A program made the translations under genes and the position numbers. The notes below the pieces were generated by a model. It worked only from the letters and a program-made list of their open reading frames with translations. It ran no database searches and was not told where the DNA came from. DNA of 12,447 bases from an uncultured Campylobacter sp. (lineage in GTDB: Bacteria; Campylobacterota; Campylobacteria; Campylobacterales; Campylobacteraceae): positions 1 through 12,447 of the forward strand of contig NZ_CALHXD010000113.1 of NCBI RefSeq assembly GCF_938040115.1, in the 5' to 3' direction. Positions 6,220 to 12,447 of the stretch are shown here, in pieces (the first letter of the stretch is position 1; each line of letters starts with the position of its first letter).

Positions 6220-6540
6220 ATTTGATTTCTTTTCGTTTGATTTTCGATGTTTAGTTCGGGCACCTCAAAAGCGTCTTAAATGTTTTGCAAGGTTCGTAAA
6301 ATCAAATTTCACGTTCGGCTTGGTGTCAAAATTTCAGCTAAAACGAGCTCGTTTTGGTTTTGGCGGCTAGAGATCAAGTCTTAAATTTAACGCAAGTTTT
6401 GCTATTAATCCACCCATATAGACCAGCCAAATCTACCAAATAGTCTTTAGCGTGTTTTGGCGGCTATTTGTGGATAAAGATATTATAAATCTAAAATCTT
6501 GCTTAAACCAAAACTAAAATGTAATTAAAGTTTTCGTTTA
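6220..6540. other. Non-coding gap downstream of priA
   Basis: No convincing gene is seen here. It contains a perfect 16-base palindrome, AAAACGAGCTCGTTTT (6340-6355), which could be a weak bidirectional terminator or a protein site. It also has a 13-base direct repeat, GTTTTGGCGGCTA (6357-6369 and 6454-6466), and a short inverted repeat CAAATAG/CTATTTG (6437-6443 and 6464-6470). No strong hairpin plus T-tract follows priA directly. Confidence 0.5.
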
Positions 6541-6555
6541 TGATAATGCTTATCT
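6541..6555 (+). promoter_or_regulatory. Fur-box-like palindrome upstream of the DUF417 gene
   Basis: TGATAAT-G-CTTATCT matches the 7-1-7 Fur pattern TGATAAT-N-ATTATCA at 12 of 14 arm positions. It lies just upstream of two -10-like boxes, TATAAT at 6584-6589 and 6595-6600, where a bound repressor could block the polymerase. A site for PerR or another Fur-family protein is equally possible. AT-rich DNA yields such matches by chance. Confidence 0.4.
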
Positions 6556-6583
6556 TTTTAAGCCGAATTTTATATGATTTATA

Positions 6584-6600
6584 TATAATCCCGTTATAAT
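6584..6600 (+). promoter_or_regulatory. -10 boxes of the DUF417 gene
   Basis: Two TATAAT hexamers (6584-6589 and 6595-6600) in strongly AT-rich DNA precede the ATG at 6662. Either would give a leader of about 50-65 bases. AAAGGA just upstream of the ATG is the ribosome-binding site. Confidence 0.5.
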
Positions 6601-6661
6601 TTTATCTAGCTTTAAATATGCAGTCTAATTAAAATTATAAAAATCACCCTAAAGGAACTTA

Positions 6662-7294
6662 ATGCAAAAATTTTTACAAGCCCTAGCAGGCTCGCAAAAA
6701 TATTTCGTAAACTACGTTAGCGTCGCGATTTTTATCGTGATGGCGTGGATAGGCGGACTCAAAGTCGTGCAATACGAGGCCGACGGCATCGTGCCGTTTG
6801 TAACCAACAGCCCGTTTTTTAGCTACATGTATAGCAAAAAAGATATCGTAGATAACGGCAAGGGCAAAATGGTCGCCGAGTACAACCTACACAAAAACCC
6901 GGAAGGCTTGGTCGTGCCTAAAAACATCGAGTGGCACAAACAAAACGGAACTTACGCGGTTTCGTACCTGATCGGCGCGATGATCTGCACTATCGGCACG
7001 CTCGTGTTACTTGGCATCTGGTTCCCTAAACTAGGGCTTATCGGCGGACTGCTGACGTTTGGCATGTCTATCGTAACGCTTAGCTTTTTGATAACGACGC
7101 CTGAGACTTGGGTGCCAAATCTAGGCAATCCAGCGCTCGGCATCACCGAAAGCCCTAATCACGGCTTCCCGTATCTATCGGGTGCGGGACGACTGGTGCT
7201 AAAAGATATAATAATGTCTGCTGCGGGACTAATCGTAGCCTCAAACGCGGCTCGCAGGATTTTGGAGTGCTGCAAAAGCTGCTCGGCTAAGTAA
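6662..7294 (+). CDS. DUF417 family inner-membrane protein (RclC/YkgB-like)
   Basis: This 210-aa protein has the DUF417 layout. There are about four membrane helices (approx. 16-34, 98-119, 125-145, 179-196), an extramembrane segment (50-95), and family-typical stretches such as AWIGGLKVVQYEADGIVPF, SFLITTPETW and GRLVLKDIIM. The best-known member is E. coli RclC, from the reactive-chlorine resistance locus rclABC; its biochemical role is not established. The gene stands alone with its own promoter and no rclA or rclB nearby. A Fur-box-like site upstream hints at redox or iron control. The C-terminus is unusual in carrying three cysteines (ECCKSC, residues 202-207), which might be a thiol or metal site. 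The family call is confident; the function is inferred only by family. Confidence 0.88.
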   Translation: MQKFLQALAGSQKYFVNYVSVAIFIVMAWIGGLKVVQYEADGIVPFVTNSPFFSYMYSKKDIVDNGKGKMVAEYNLHKNPEGLVVPKNIEWHKQNGTYAVSYLIGAMICTIGTLVLLGIWFPKLGLIGGLLTFGMSIVTLSFLITTPETWVPNLGNPALGITESPNHGFPYLSGAGRLVLKDIIMSAAGLIVASNAARRILECCKSCSAK

Positions 7295-7309
7295 AATTTG
7301 CAGATTTTA

Positions 7310-7366
7310 GCGAGCGATACGCCTAAAATTATATTTTTGGGCGACTCGCCGCTCGCGGCCGTTTTT
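7310..7366 (+). terminator. Possible terminator hairpin after the DUF417 gene
   Basis: An outer arm GCGAGCG (7310-7316) pairs with CGCTCGC (7350-7356). Inside it GCCTAAAA (7321-7328) pairs with TTTTGGGC-type bases ending at 7342. A short T-run (7362-7366) follows. The structure is plausible but longer and less regular than a classical terminator. Confidence 0.4.
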
Positions 7367-7505
7367 CTCATCTCTACTTTTTACTATTTCGTTACAAAAT
7401 TACTTTGCTTTTTCAATATATACCAAATCAATTTTATCCGTTTGCTTGCTCGTTAAATTTAGCAAACCGTGTACGCGTAAAATGCTGCCGTAAGCAAAGA
7501 TCAGG

Positions 7506-7511
7506 TAAAAT
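7506..7511 (+). promoter_or_regulatory. Candidate -10 box of the DUF4272 gene
   Basis: TAAAAT lies 27 bases before the ATG at 7538, giving a leader of about 20 bases. The nonamer GTAAAATGC occurs twice (7477-7485 and 7505-7513), and an inverted pair GTTTGCT/AGCAAAC (7440-7446 and 7461-7467) lies further upstream. AAAGGAG at 7526-7532 is a strong ribosome-binding site. Confidence 0.4.
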
Positions 7512-7537
7512 GCAACCCTAAATTTAAAGGAGAAAAT

Positions 7538-8281
7538 ATGGCATTTTTCGATTTTTTCAAAAAAGGCGGCAAAAATAGCGCAAACGCCGCAAAGATCGGC
7601 AAGACCGCGCAGGAGCGCAAGGATATAAGCATCGAAATCTTAAAATCGCAAGGCGTGCCTTTTATAGACCATTTGCCGCTACGATACGAGACGAGCGAGG
7701 TCACTCCGCGCGAAAAGGACGAGGTTATCGCCCGTGCGATCTGCTCGTTTGCCGCAATAATGTGCGCTTGCACTATCAGAGATAACGGCGAGCTAACCGA
7801 CGAAGACAAGCAGGGCACGAAGGACTTTCTAAACAACCGCTTTGGGTGCATAGATAAGCTCACGCGCATGGAGCGCCGCGTCATAGAGGGCGAAGCGAGC
7901 TACGACGAGGCCGTAAATATGGGCTGGAAATACGAGTCGCTGTGGGCGCTGATGTGGGCCATGGGTCTCGTAGATGAGCTAAATTTCCCAAACGAGATCT
8001 GCGACTGCAAATTTGTGATGGACACCTTTATCGGCGGTGATTTTTCGGAGCGCGTGAAAATGCGGGGTACTGATGAAATCCTGCAGGCGCTCGATCTCGT
8101 CTACCGCTACCACTGGGCGTGCGTCAATGCTCGCGTGCACGGCACCAAGAGCGCAGGCCTTGATGAAGAGGTCGCGATGGAGAGGCGCGGCGGGCTAGAG
8201 TGGCTATGCTGCAAGGGTGCGGAGAACGATAATCTGGCAGATGAGTATAATGCGTGGGATTATCCGGACTTGAACACTTAG
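7538..8281 (+). CDS. DUF4272 domain protein
   Basis: This 247-aa soluble protein of unknown function carries a DUF4272 domain (about 26-246). Family-typical features are the opening RKDISIEILKSQGVPFIDHLP, the central WKYESLWALMWAMGLVDEL (130-148), and the closing block with ERRGGLEWL and YNAWDYPDLNT. There is no signal peptide or membrane helix. The first 25 residues are a short basic/Gly/Asn-rich leader. It is rich in cysteine for its size (nine, including C76/C78, C155/C157 and C224/C225). It appears to be a single-gene unit with its own ribosome-binding site. A dispersed repeat begins about 8 bases after its stop. No enzymatic role is known to me, and context gives no partner. Confidence 0.88.
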   Translation: MAFFDFFKKGGKNSANAAKIGKTAQERKDISIEILKSQGVPFIDHLPLRYETSEVTPREKDEVIARAICSFAAIMCACTIRDNGELTDEDKQGTKDFLNNRFGCIDKLTRMERRVIEGEASYDEAVNMGWKYESLWALMWAMGLVDELNFPNEICDCKFVMDTFIGGDFSERVKMRGTDEILQALDLVYRYHWACVNARVHGTKSAGLDEEVAMERRGGLEWLCCKGAENDNLADEYNAWDYPDLNT

Positions 8282-8288
8282 CGGCCCC

Positions 8289-8392
8289 TCTTTTTCTACT
8301 TATACTTCGTTGAAATTTTGCCGAATTTCAGTCATGTATTATAGTATACACTCCTTCATTCGGCTCATTTCCGCCTCGTCTAAAGAAAAAAT
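8289..8392 (-). repeat. Structured dispersed repeat, copy 2
   Basis: Read on the minus strand it runs ATTTTTTC...AGACGAGGC, a 22-base segment ending in GGAG, hairpin, GACTGAA, AACGAAGTAT and GAAAAAGA, matching the element at 299-400 with only one or two length differences. The inner stem, in plus-strand coordinates, is ATGTAT (8334-8339) with ATACAC (8346-8351). A second perfect 7-bp stem, GCCGAAT (8320-8326) with ATTCGGC (8358-8364), encloses it. It starts 8 bases after the stop of the DUF4272 gene and is antisense to it, the same placement as copy 1 relative to uvrB. Confidence 0.7.
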
Positions 8393-8814
8393 ACTGTGCC
8401 TTATCTTTGCGCGTATCCCGCGAGCGTCTTTAAATGAGTTTGAAATTTTAAGTCCGCGATAGGCTATATGTCTTATCTTGACTTAAAATTTCTGCACAAC
8501 ATTTAAATCCATCTCGCGATACTGCCACTCTTGCATTCTTTAACTCAAATTTTAAACCAGCCTACGCTTAAAAATTAAATTTCGCTTTATCTTTGTGCGT
8601 TGTCTCTCTTTGCTATACGTCGTTGCGTTTAAAATTTGCTTTATTACATATCAAGCATACGCTCCGCCCGCAAATTTCATCCGCGCCTAGTCTAACTTCG
8701 CGATACCGCCTCTTGCGTCATTTTGCTCAAATTTAAGTTGCAACTTTGGCAGACTATTTTTACGTCCTTGCTTCAAATTTGACCGCTTGCGCATTTAGTT
8801 TTTGCTCGGTAGCA
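8393..8814. other. Non-coding stretch with decayed repeats
   Basis: No gene is seen on either strand. The region contains a diverged third copy of the structured repeat (about 8611-8696) and an imperfect direct repeat of about 45 bases, CGCGATAC(T)..CTCTTGC..CTCAAATTT, at about 8511-8556 and 8695-8738. The phrase TTATCTTTG(C/T)GCGT occurs at 8401 and at about 8587. It looks like layered, decaying repeats and not a broken gene. Confidence 0.55.
8611..8696 (-). repeat. Structured dispersed repeat, degenerate copy 3
   Basis: In plus-strand reading TATACGTCGTTG matches the TATACTTCGTTG of copy 2 at 11 of 12 bases. GCATACGCTCC aligns with GTATACACTCC, and TTTCATCCGCGCCTAGTCTAA with the CATTTCCGCCTCGTCTAAA end, in the same order and nearly the same spacing. 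The central hairpin partner is no longer complementary, so this copy looks decayed. Confidence 0.45.
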
Positions 8815-8863
8815 ATTAATTAATTTTTATTTTGTTTAAATATTAAATAATGTTTATTATAAT
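8815..8863 (+). promoter_or_regulatory. Promoter of the MBOAT operon
   Basis: A very AT-rich tract (AATTAATTAATTTTTATTTT, followed by further A/T-rich DNA) ends in TATAAT at 8858-8863, 26 bases ahead of the ATG at 8889. The predicted start is near 8870. This places the -10 box inside the longer open frame that begins at 8850, which argues for the start at 8889. Confidence 0.55.
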
Positions 8864-8888
8864 TGCGCTAAAAATCAATGGATGGATA

Positions 8889-10355
8889 ATGCTTTTTAAC
8901 TCTTACGAATTTATATTTTTATTTTTGCCCATAACTTTTTTCGTATATTTTTTCTTAAATAAAAAGCGCCTTAGCGAAGCGGCTAAAGGCTTTTTGGTGC
9001 TATCGTCGCTATTTTTTTACAGCTGGTGGAACATCGCTTATCTGCCGCTAATAGTAGGCTCGATGATATTTAACTACTCTTTTGGGCTGGAGCTTTGTAA
9101 AAATAATCCTAAAATTTCAAAAAAAATTCTCCTAGCTCTTGGTATTGCGGGAAATTTGGCCTTGCTTGGGTATTTTAAATACTCAGACTTTTTGATCGCC
9201 AACGTAAATTTCGCCTTCGGTACGCAGATAGCGCATCTAAATTTGCTCCTGCCGCTTGCGATTTCGTTTTTTACGTTTCAGCAGATCGCATATCTGGTGG
9301 ATTGCGCGGCGGGAGAGGGCGCAAAGCGGTATGATTTTTTAAACTACTGCTTGTTTGTTACGTTTTTTCCGCAGCTAATCGCCGGCCCCATCGTGCATCA
9401 CGAGGAGATGATGCCGCAGTTTGCGAAAACCAAGAACAAAATAATCAACTATGAAAATATTGCTCTTGGACTTTTTATATTTTCTATCGGGCTTTTTAAA
9501 AAGGTCGTTATCGCCGATACTTTTGCCGTTTGGGCTACCGAGGGGTTTGATAGGGCTGCGAGCTTAAATTTGATCGAAGCTTGGGTCACTAGCCTTAGCT
9601 ACACGTTTCAGCTCTATTTTGATTTTAGCGGGTACTGCGATATGGCGATCGGCGCGGCGCTACTTTTTAATATCAGGCTACCGATAAATTTCAACTCGCC
9701 CTATAAGGCTTTAAATATTCAGGATTTTTGGCGTAGATGGCATATCACGCTAAGCCGTTTTTTGAGAGATTACGTCTATATCCCGCTAGGGGGCAACCGC
9801 AGGGGCAAGGTGCGTACATACGTAAATTTAGCCGCAACCTTCGTGATAGGCGGCATCTGGCACGGGGCGGGCTGGACGTTTATATTTTGGGGATGTCTGC
9901 ACGGTGCGGCTCTGGTCGTCCAAAGGATTTGGAGTGAGCTTGGTTTTAGGCTAAATAAATTCGTAGCTTGGTTTATAACCTTTAACTTCGTAAATATCGC
10001 GTGGGTATTTTTTAGAGCTAAGGAGTGGAACGACGCGCTAAAGGTGCTAAAGGGGATGTTTGGCCTGAGCGGCGGGCTAACTCTAAATTCGCGGCTAGAG
10101 AGAAAGGTCGGTTTTTTGAAAGAGTACGGCGTTAAATTTGGCGAGTGGAATCCAAATATACAAATAGACAGCACAAACACCTTGCTCTACTACTTGATCG
10201 CGGGTTTTGCGGTCTCGCTACTGTTTAAAAACTCTGCGCAAAAACTGCAAGGATTTAAGCTAGGCTGGCCAAATTTGACCCTTGCCGTGCTTTGTTTTAC
10301 GCTGGGCGTTTTAAATTTGCACAAAATGTCTCAATTTTTATATTTTAACTTTTAG
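8889..10355 (+). CDS. MBOAT family membrane O-acyltransferase (AlgI/PatA/DltB-like)
   Basis: This 488-aa polytopic inner-membrane protein would move an acyl group, usually acetyl, across the membrane to a periplasmic acceptor. Family landmarks in order are the start LFNSYEFIFLFLP, FPQLIAGPIV (160-169), FDFSGYCDMAIG (244-255), FWRRWHITLSRFLRDYVYIPLGG (280-302), and GGIWHGAGWTFIFWGCLHG (321-339), with the conserved active-site His325 and His338. It ends in FLYFNF, typical of the AlgI branch. The ATG at 8889 begins the family-typical N-terminus; an upstream in-frame ATG at 8850 lies across the -10 box. The SGNH-like partner gene begins 9 bases after the stop. Substrate cannot be read from sequence: peptidoglycan, capsule, LOS or another glycan are all possible. 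Confidence 0.94.
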   Translation: MLFNSYEFIFLFLPITFFVYFFLNKKRLSEAAKGFLVLSSLFFYSWWNIAYLPLIVGSMIFNYSFGLELCKNNPKISKKILLALGIAGNLALLGYFKYSDFLIANVNFAFGTQIAHLNLLLPLAISFFTFQQIAYLVDCAAGEGAKRYDFLNYCLFVTFFPQLIAGPIVHHEEMMPQFAKTKNKIINYENIALGLFIFSIGLFKKVVIADTFAVWATEGFDRAASLNLIEAWVTSLSYTFQLYFDFSGYCDMAIGAALLFNIRLPINFNSPYKALNIQDFWRRWHITLSRFLRDYVYIPLGGNRRGKVRTYVNLAATFVIGGIWHGAGWTFIFWGCLHGAALVVQRIWSELGFRLNKFVAWFITFNFVNIAWVFFRAKEWNDALKVLKGMFGLSGGLTLNSRLERKVGFLKEYGVKFGEWNPNIQIDSTNTLLYYLIAGFAVSLLFKNSAQKLQGFKLGWPNLTLAVLCFTLGVLNLHKMSQFLYFNF

Positions 10356-10364
10356 GAAAGTCGT

Positions 10365-11483
10365 ATGAAATTTAAAAAATGGACGTTTAGCTTTTTGGCC
10401 GCGGCGGCTTTGATTTTCGCGTTCGTAGCAGCTTTTAACTACCTGGTCGATCCATATAGGATTTACGATACCGATATCTTTAAAAATAAACCCAGAGAGG
10501 ACTTGCAGTCGCGCTTTATGAAGGTTGTAAAGATCCAAAAAATCAGGCCCGCCTCGATATTTTTAGGAAACTCTCGCCCTCAAACCGCGCTAAATTCGGC
10601 GCATATGTATTTCGCACAACCCGCCTTTAACGCGGCCGTATCAGGAGGCAATCTAAAAGAAGCTAAGGCCTATCTAAAATGGGCGATAAAGCAGGGAAAT
10701 TTAAAGCAGGCATTGCTCGTTTTTGACGATAAGACGATGCTAGGCGGCAGTAGTAAGGCCGATGATTTCGAGGAGTATTTTAAAAATCCTAGCGCGTATA
10801 AAATTTTATTTAGTTTCCAGACGCTTCGCGACTCGGTAGCGACTGCCCTAAAATACGGCAAAACTCCGCTTTTTGAGCCTGACGGCAGGCGAACCGAGGC
10901 GTCGCTGCTAGAAGAGGTGCGAAGAAACGGGGGCTACTACGAATACTCCGTAAAAAAGATAGAGAGCGGATATATGGCTGAACGCAAAAGAGACGAGGTG
11001 TCAAGGCTGTCTTATGAAAATTTTATCGAGATTTTAACGGACGCTCACGAAAATAATATAACCCTAGATATTGCTATAAGTCCGCTACACGCTAGGCTGC
11101 TTGAAGCTATGGACTACAGAGTCGGGCTTGATGCGGCATGGTATGAGTGGAAAAAGCAGATAGCGGCCGTAAATGAAAAGGTTGCCAAGCGTCTAGGAAA
11201 AAAGCCGTTTAGGATAGTGGATTTTGGCGTTTATAACGAGATAACGGCACAGGAACTACCTAAAGACGCAGACCAAATTTCGCCGTACTACTGGGAGGCT
11301 AGCCACTATAACGCAAGGCTCGGCGATATGATGCTGGATTTCTTAACGGGGCAGGGCGAGCAAGCGGGGCTAGGCGTAGAGATAAATAGCAAAAACATAG
11401 ACGCGCACATAGAAAATCAAAAAAGCCTGAGAGCTAAATTTATAGATACGCGGGAGTATAGGCGCGAGGTTTTTGTCGAGTAG
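10365..11483 (+). CDS. Membrane-anchored periplasmic SGNH-hydrolase-like partner of the MBOAT protein
   Basis: This 372-aa protein has one N-terminal hydrophobic segment (about 7-25), so it is probably anchored in the inner membrane with the rest in the periplasm. It shows SGNH-like blocks: IFLGNSRPQTAL (65-76) with candidate nucleophile Ser70, a SGGN block (93-96), and a C-terminal ASHYNARLGDMMLDF (312-326) with candidate catalytic His314. The acid usually found three residues before that His is Glu311 here. AlgJ/AlgX, PatB and DltD partners of MBOAT proteins have the same general design and transfer the acyl group to the final acceptor. AGGAAA overlapping the upstream stop is the ribosome-binding site, and tight spacing marks a two-gene operon. 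Family placement is by motif and context, not by strong overall similarity. Confidence 0.78.
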   Translation: MKFKKWTFSFLAAAALIFAFVAAFNYLVDPYRIYDTDIFKNKPREDLQSRFMKVVKIQKIRPASIFLGNSRPQTALNSAHMYFAQPAFNAAVSGGNLKEAKAYLKWAIKQGNLKQALLVFDDKTMLGGSSKADDFEEYFKNPSAYKILFSFQTLRDSVATALKYGKTPLFEPDGRRTEASLLEEVRRNGGYYEYSVKKIESGYMAERKRDEVSRLSYENFIEILTDAHENNITLDIAISPLHARLLEAMDYRVGLDAAWYEWKKQIAAVNEKVAKRLGKKPFRIVDFGVYNEITAQELPKDADQISPYYWEASHYNARLGDMMLDFLTGQGEQAGLGVEINSKNIDAHIENQKSLRAKFIDTREYRREVFVE

Positions 11484-11522
11484 GTTTTGGGGCGGTAAAT
11501 TTATTTAAAAGCCAAGATTTTA

Positions 11523-11528
11523 TATAAT
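11523..11528 (+). promoter_or_regulatory. -10 box of ispG
   Basis: TATAAT lies 27 bases before the TTG start of ispG, giving a leader of about 20 bases with AAAGG at 11544-11548. No terminator separates it from the upstream gene, so some read-through is likely. Confidence 0.6.
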
Positions 11529-11554
11529 CGCACAATAAAATTTAAAGGCCAAAT

Positions 11555-12447
11555 TTGCAAAGATACCCCACGAAACAGATAAAAATCAGGGACGTAAAAA
11601 TAGGCGGAGACGCGCCTATATCGGTGCAGTCGATGACGTTTAGTAAAACTAAAGACGTAAAAGGCACGCTAGAGCAGATACAGCGGCTTTATTTTGCCGG
11701 CTGCGATATCGTGCGCTGCGCGGTGTTTGACAAAGAGGACACCGCCGCGCTGCGCGAAGTGGTCAAAGCTAGCCCGCTGCCTGTCGTCGCCGATATCCAC
11801 TTTAACCATAATTACGCCGTTATAGTTAGCGAGTTCGTCGATGCTATCCGCATAAACCCGGGCAACATCGGCTCCAAAAAGAACATCAAAGCCGTCGTGG
11901 ACGCGTGCAAGCAGCGAAATCTGCCTATCCGCATCGGCGTAAACTCAGGCTCGCTCGAAAAGCAGTTTGAGGACAAATACGGTCGCACGGTCGAAGCGAT
12001 GGTACAAAGCGCGCTTTATAACATAAATTTGCTCGAGGATTTTGACTTTACCGATATCAAAATCTCGCTAAAATCAAGCGACGTCGAGCGCACGATGGCC
12101 GCTTACCGCGCTCTTCGGCCGCTGGTAAATTATCCGTTTCATCTGGGCGTTACGGAGGCCGGCACTAGCTTTCACGCGACGATAAAGTCTGCGATTGCGC
12201 TAGGCGGACTGTTGCTGGAGGGCATCGGCGACACGATGCGAGTTAGCATCACGGGCGAGCTAGAAGAGGAGATCAAGGTCGCAAAAGCGATCCTAAAAGA
12301 CAGCGGCCGCCAAAAAGAGGGGCTAAATATCATCTCGTGCCCGACCTGCGGGCGTTTGCAGGCTGATCTGATGGCTGCGGTAAAGCTCGTCGAGGAAAAA
12401 ACCAAACACATCAAAGAGCCGCTAAACGTCTCGGTGATGGGCTGCGT
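11555..12447 (+). CDS. ispG: 4-hydroxy-3-methylbut-2-enyl diphosphate synthase, 3'-truncated by the window
   Basis: IspG (GcpE) makes HMBPP from MEcPP in the MEP isoprenoid pathway, using a [4Fe-4S] cluster and a flavodoxin or ferredoxin donor. The visible 297 codons run QIKIRDVKIGGDAPISVQSM, ADIHFNHNYA (79-88), IRINPGNIG (98-106), RIGVNSGSLE (126-135), HLGVTEAG (197-204), then the cluster ligands SCPTCGR (C262, C265) and VMGC (C297, the last complete codon). The glutamate ligand and C-terminus lie beyond the edge. No ATG fits the family N-terminus; TTG at 11555 with AAAGG six bases upstream does. ispG also follows the priA region in C. jejuni (from memory), so it is the right-hand anchor of the conserved neighbourhood. 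Confidence 0.96.
   Translation, partial: MQRYPTKQIKIRDVKIGGDAPISVQSMTFSKTKDVKGTLEQIQRLYFAGCDIVRCAVFDKEDTAALREVVKASPLPVVADIHFNHNYAVIVSEFVDAIRINPGNIGSKKNIKAVVDACKQRNLPIRIGVNSGSLEKQFEDKYGRTVEAMVQSALYNINLLEDFDFTDIKISLKSSDVERTMAAYRALRPLVNYPFHLGVTEAGTSFHATIKSAIALGGLLLEGIGDTMRVSITGELEEEIKVAKAILKDSGRQKEGLNIISCPTCGRLQADLMAAVKLVEEKTKHIKEPLNVSVMGC

Noticed and set aside
7440..7513. Operator for the DUF4272 gene from GTTTGCT/AGCAAAC and doubled GTAAAATGC
   Set aside because: Arms of seven to nine bases in AT-rich DNA arise by chance, and neither matches a regulator site known to me; recorded only within the promoter note.
8282..8849. Broken gene or CRISPR-like array in the repeat-rich gap
   Set aside because: Repeats are imperfect, of unequal spacing and on the minus strand as structured elements; no regular repeat-spacer pattern and no protein-family fragment was recognised.
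8850..8888. Longer N-terminus for the MBOAT protein from the ATG at 8850
   Set aside because: The extra 13 codons cover the likely -10 box, and the family N-terminus (LFNSYEFIFLFLP) begins at the ATG at 8889.
9776..10180. 134-aa minus-strand frame inside the MBOAT gene
   Set aside because: It is antisense to conserved MBOAT motifs and has no family resemblance; treated as a shadow frame.

Overview
The window looks like a chromosomal segment of a Campylobacter species from the higher-GC oral group (C. rectus, C. showae or C. curvus type; the species is an inference). The gene products have Campylobacterota character, AAATTTG-type words are abundant in coding and intergenic DNA, promoters show a TATAAT-like -10 box without a clear -35 box, and coding DNA is moderately GC-rich in most genes. 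From memory, C. jejuni carries the same backbone order: uvrB (opposite strand), two small ORFs, a pseudopilin gene, priA, a variable gene, then ispG.

Layout. Bases 1-413 are non-coding and hold a long imperfect inverted repeat (2-114) and copy 1 of a structured dispersed repeat (299-400). uvrB (414-2390, minus strand) encodes the excision-repair helicase subunit. It diverges from a plus-strand set: a 77-aa coiled-coil protein (2458), a 74-aa protein (2699), two genes for type II secretion/type IV pilus-like pseudopilins (3056 and 3719, separated by a strong intrinsic terminator), and priA (4132-6219), whose start codon shares a base with the stop codon of the second pseudopilin gene. PriA has an Asn-rich, AT-rich linker where a winged-helix domain normally sits.

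Bases 6220-11554 lie between priA and ispG and appear accessory. They hold a DUF417/RclC-like membrane protein with a Fur-box-like palindrome upstream, a DUF4272 protein, a 570-bp non-coding stretch with more copies of the dispersed repeat, and a two-gene unit encoding an MBOAT O-acyltransferase and a membrane-anchored periplasmic SGNH-hydrolase-like partner. That pair is built like AlgI/AlgJ, PatA/PatB or DltB/DltD systems, which move acyl groups across the inner membrane onto an extracytoplasmic glycan or polymer. ispG (MEP isoprenoid pathway, TTG start) begins at 11555 and runs off the right edge.

The most interesting non-coding signal is the ~100-bp element with copies at 299-400 (plus strand) and 8289-8392 (minus strand), and a decayed copy near 8611-8696. 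The two good copies share conserved ends and nearly identical spacing. Their central hairpin differs by three compensated base-pair changes, which suggests that the structure itself is maintained. No tRNA, rRNA, CRISPR array, insertion sequence or long homopolymeric phase-variation tract was seen.
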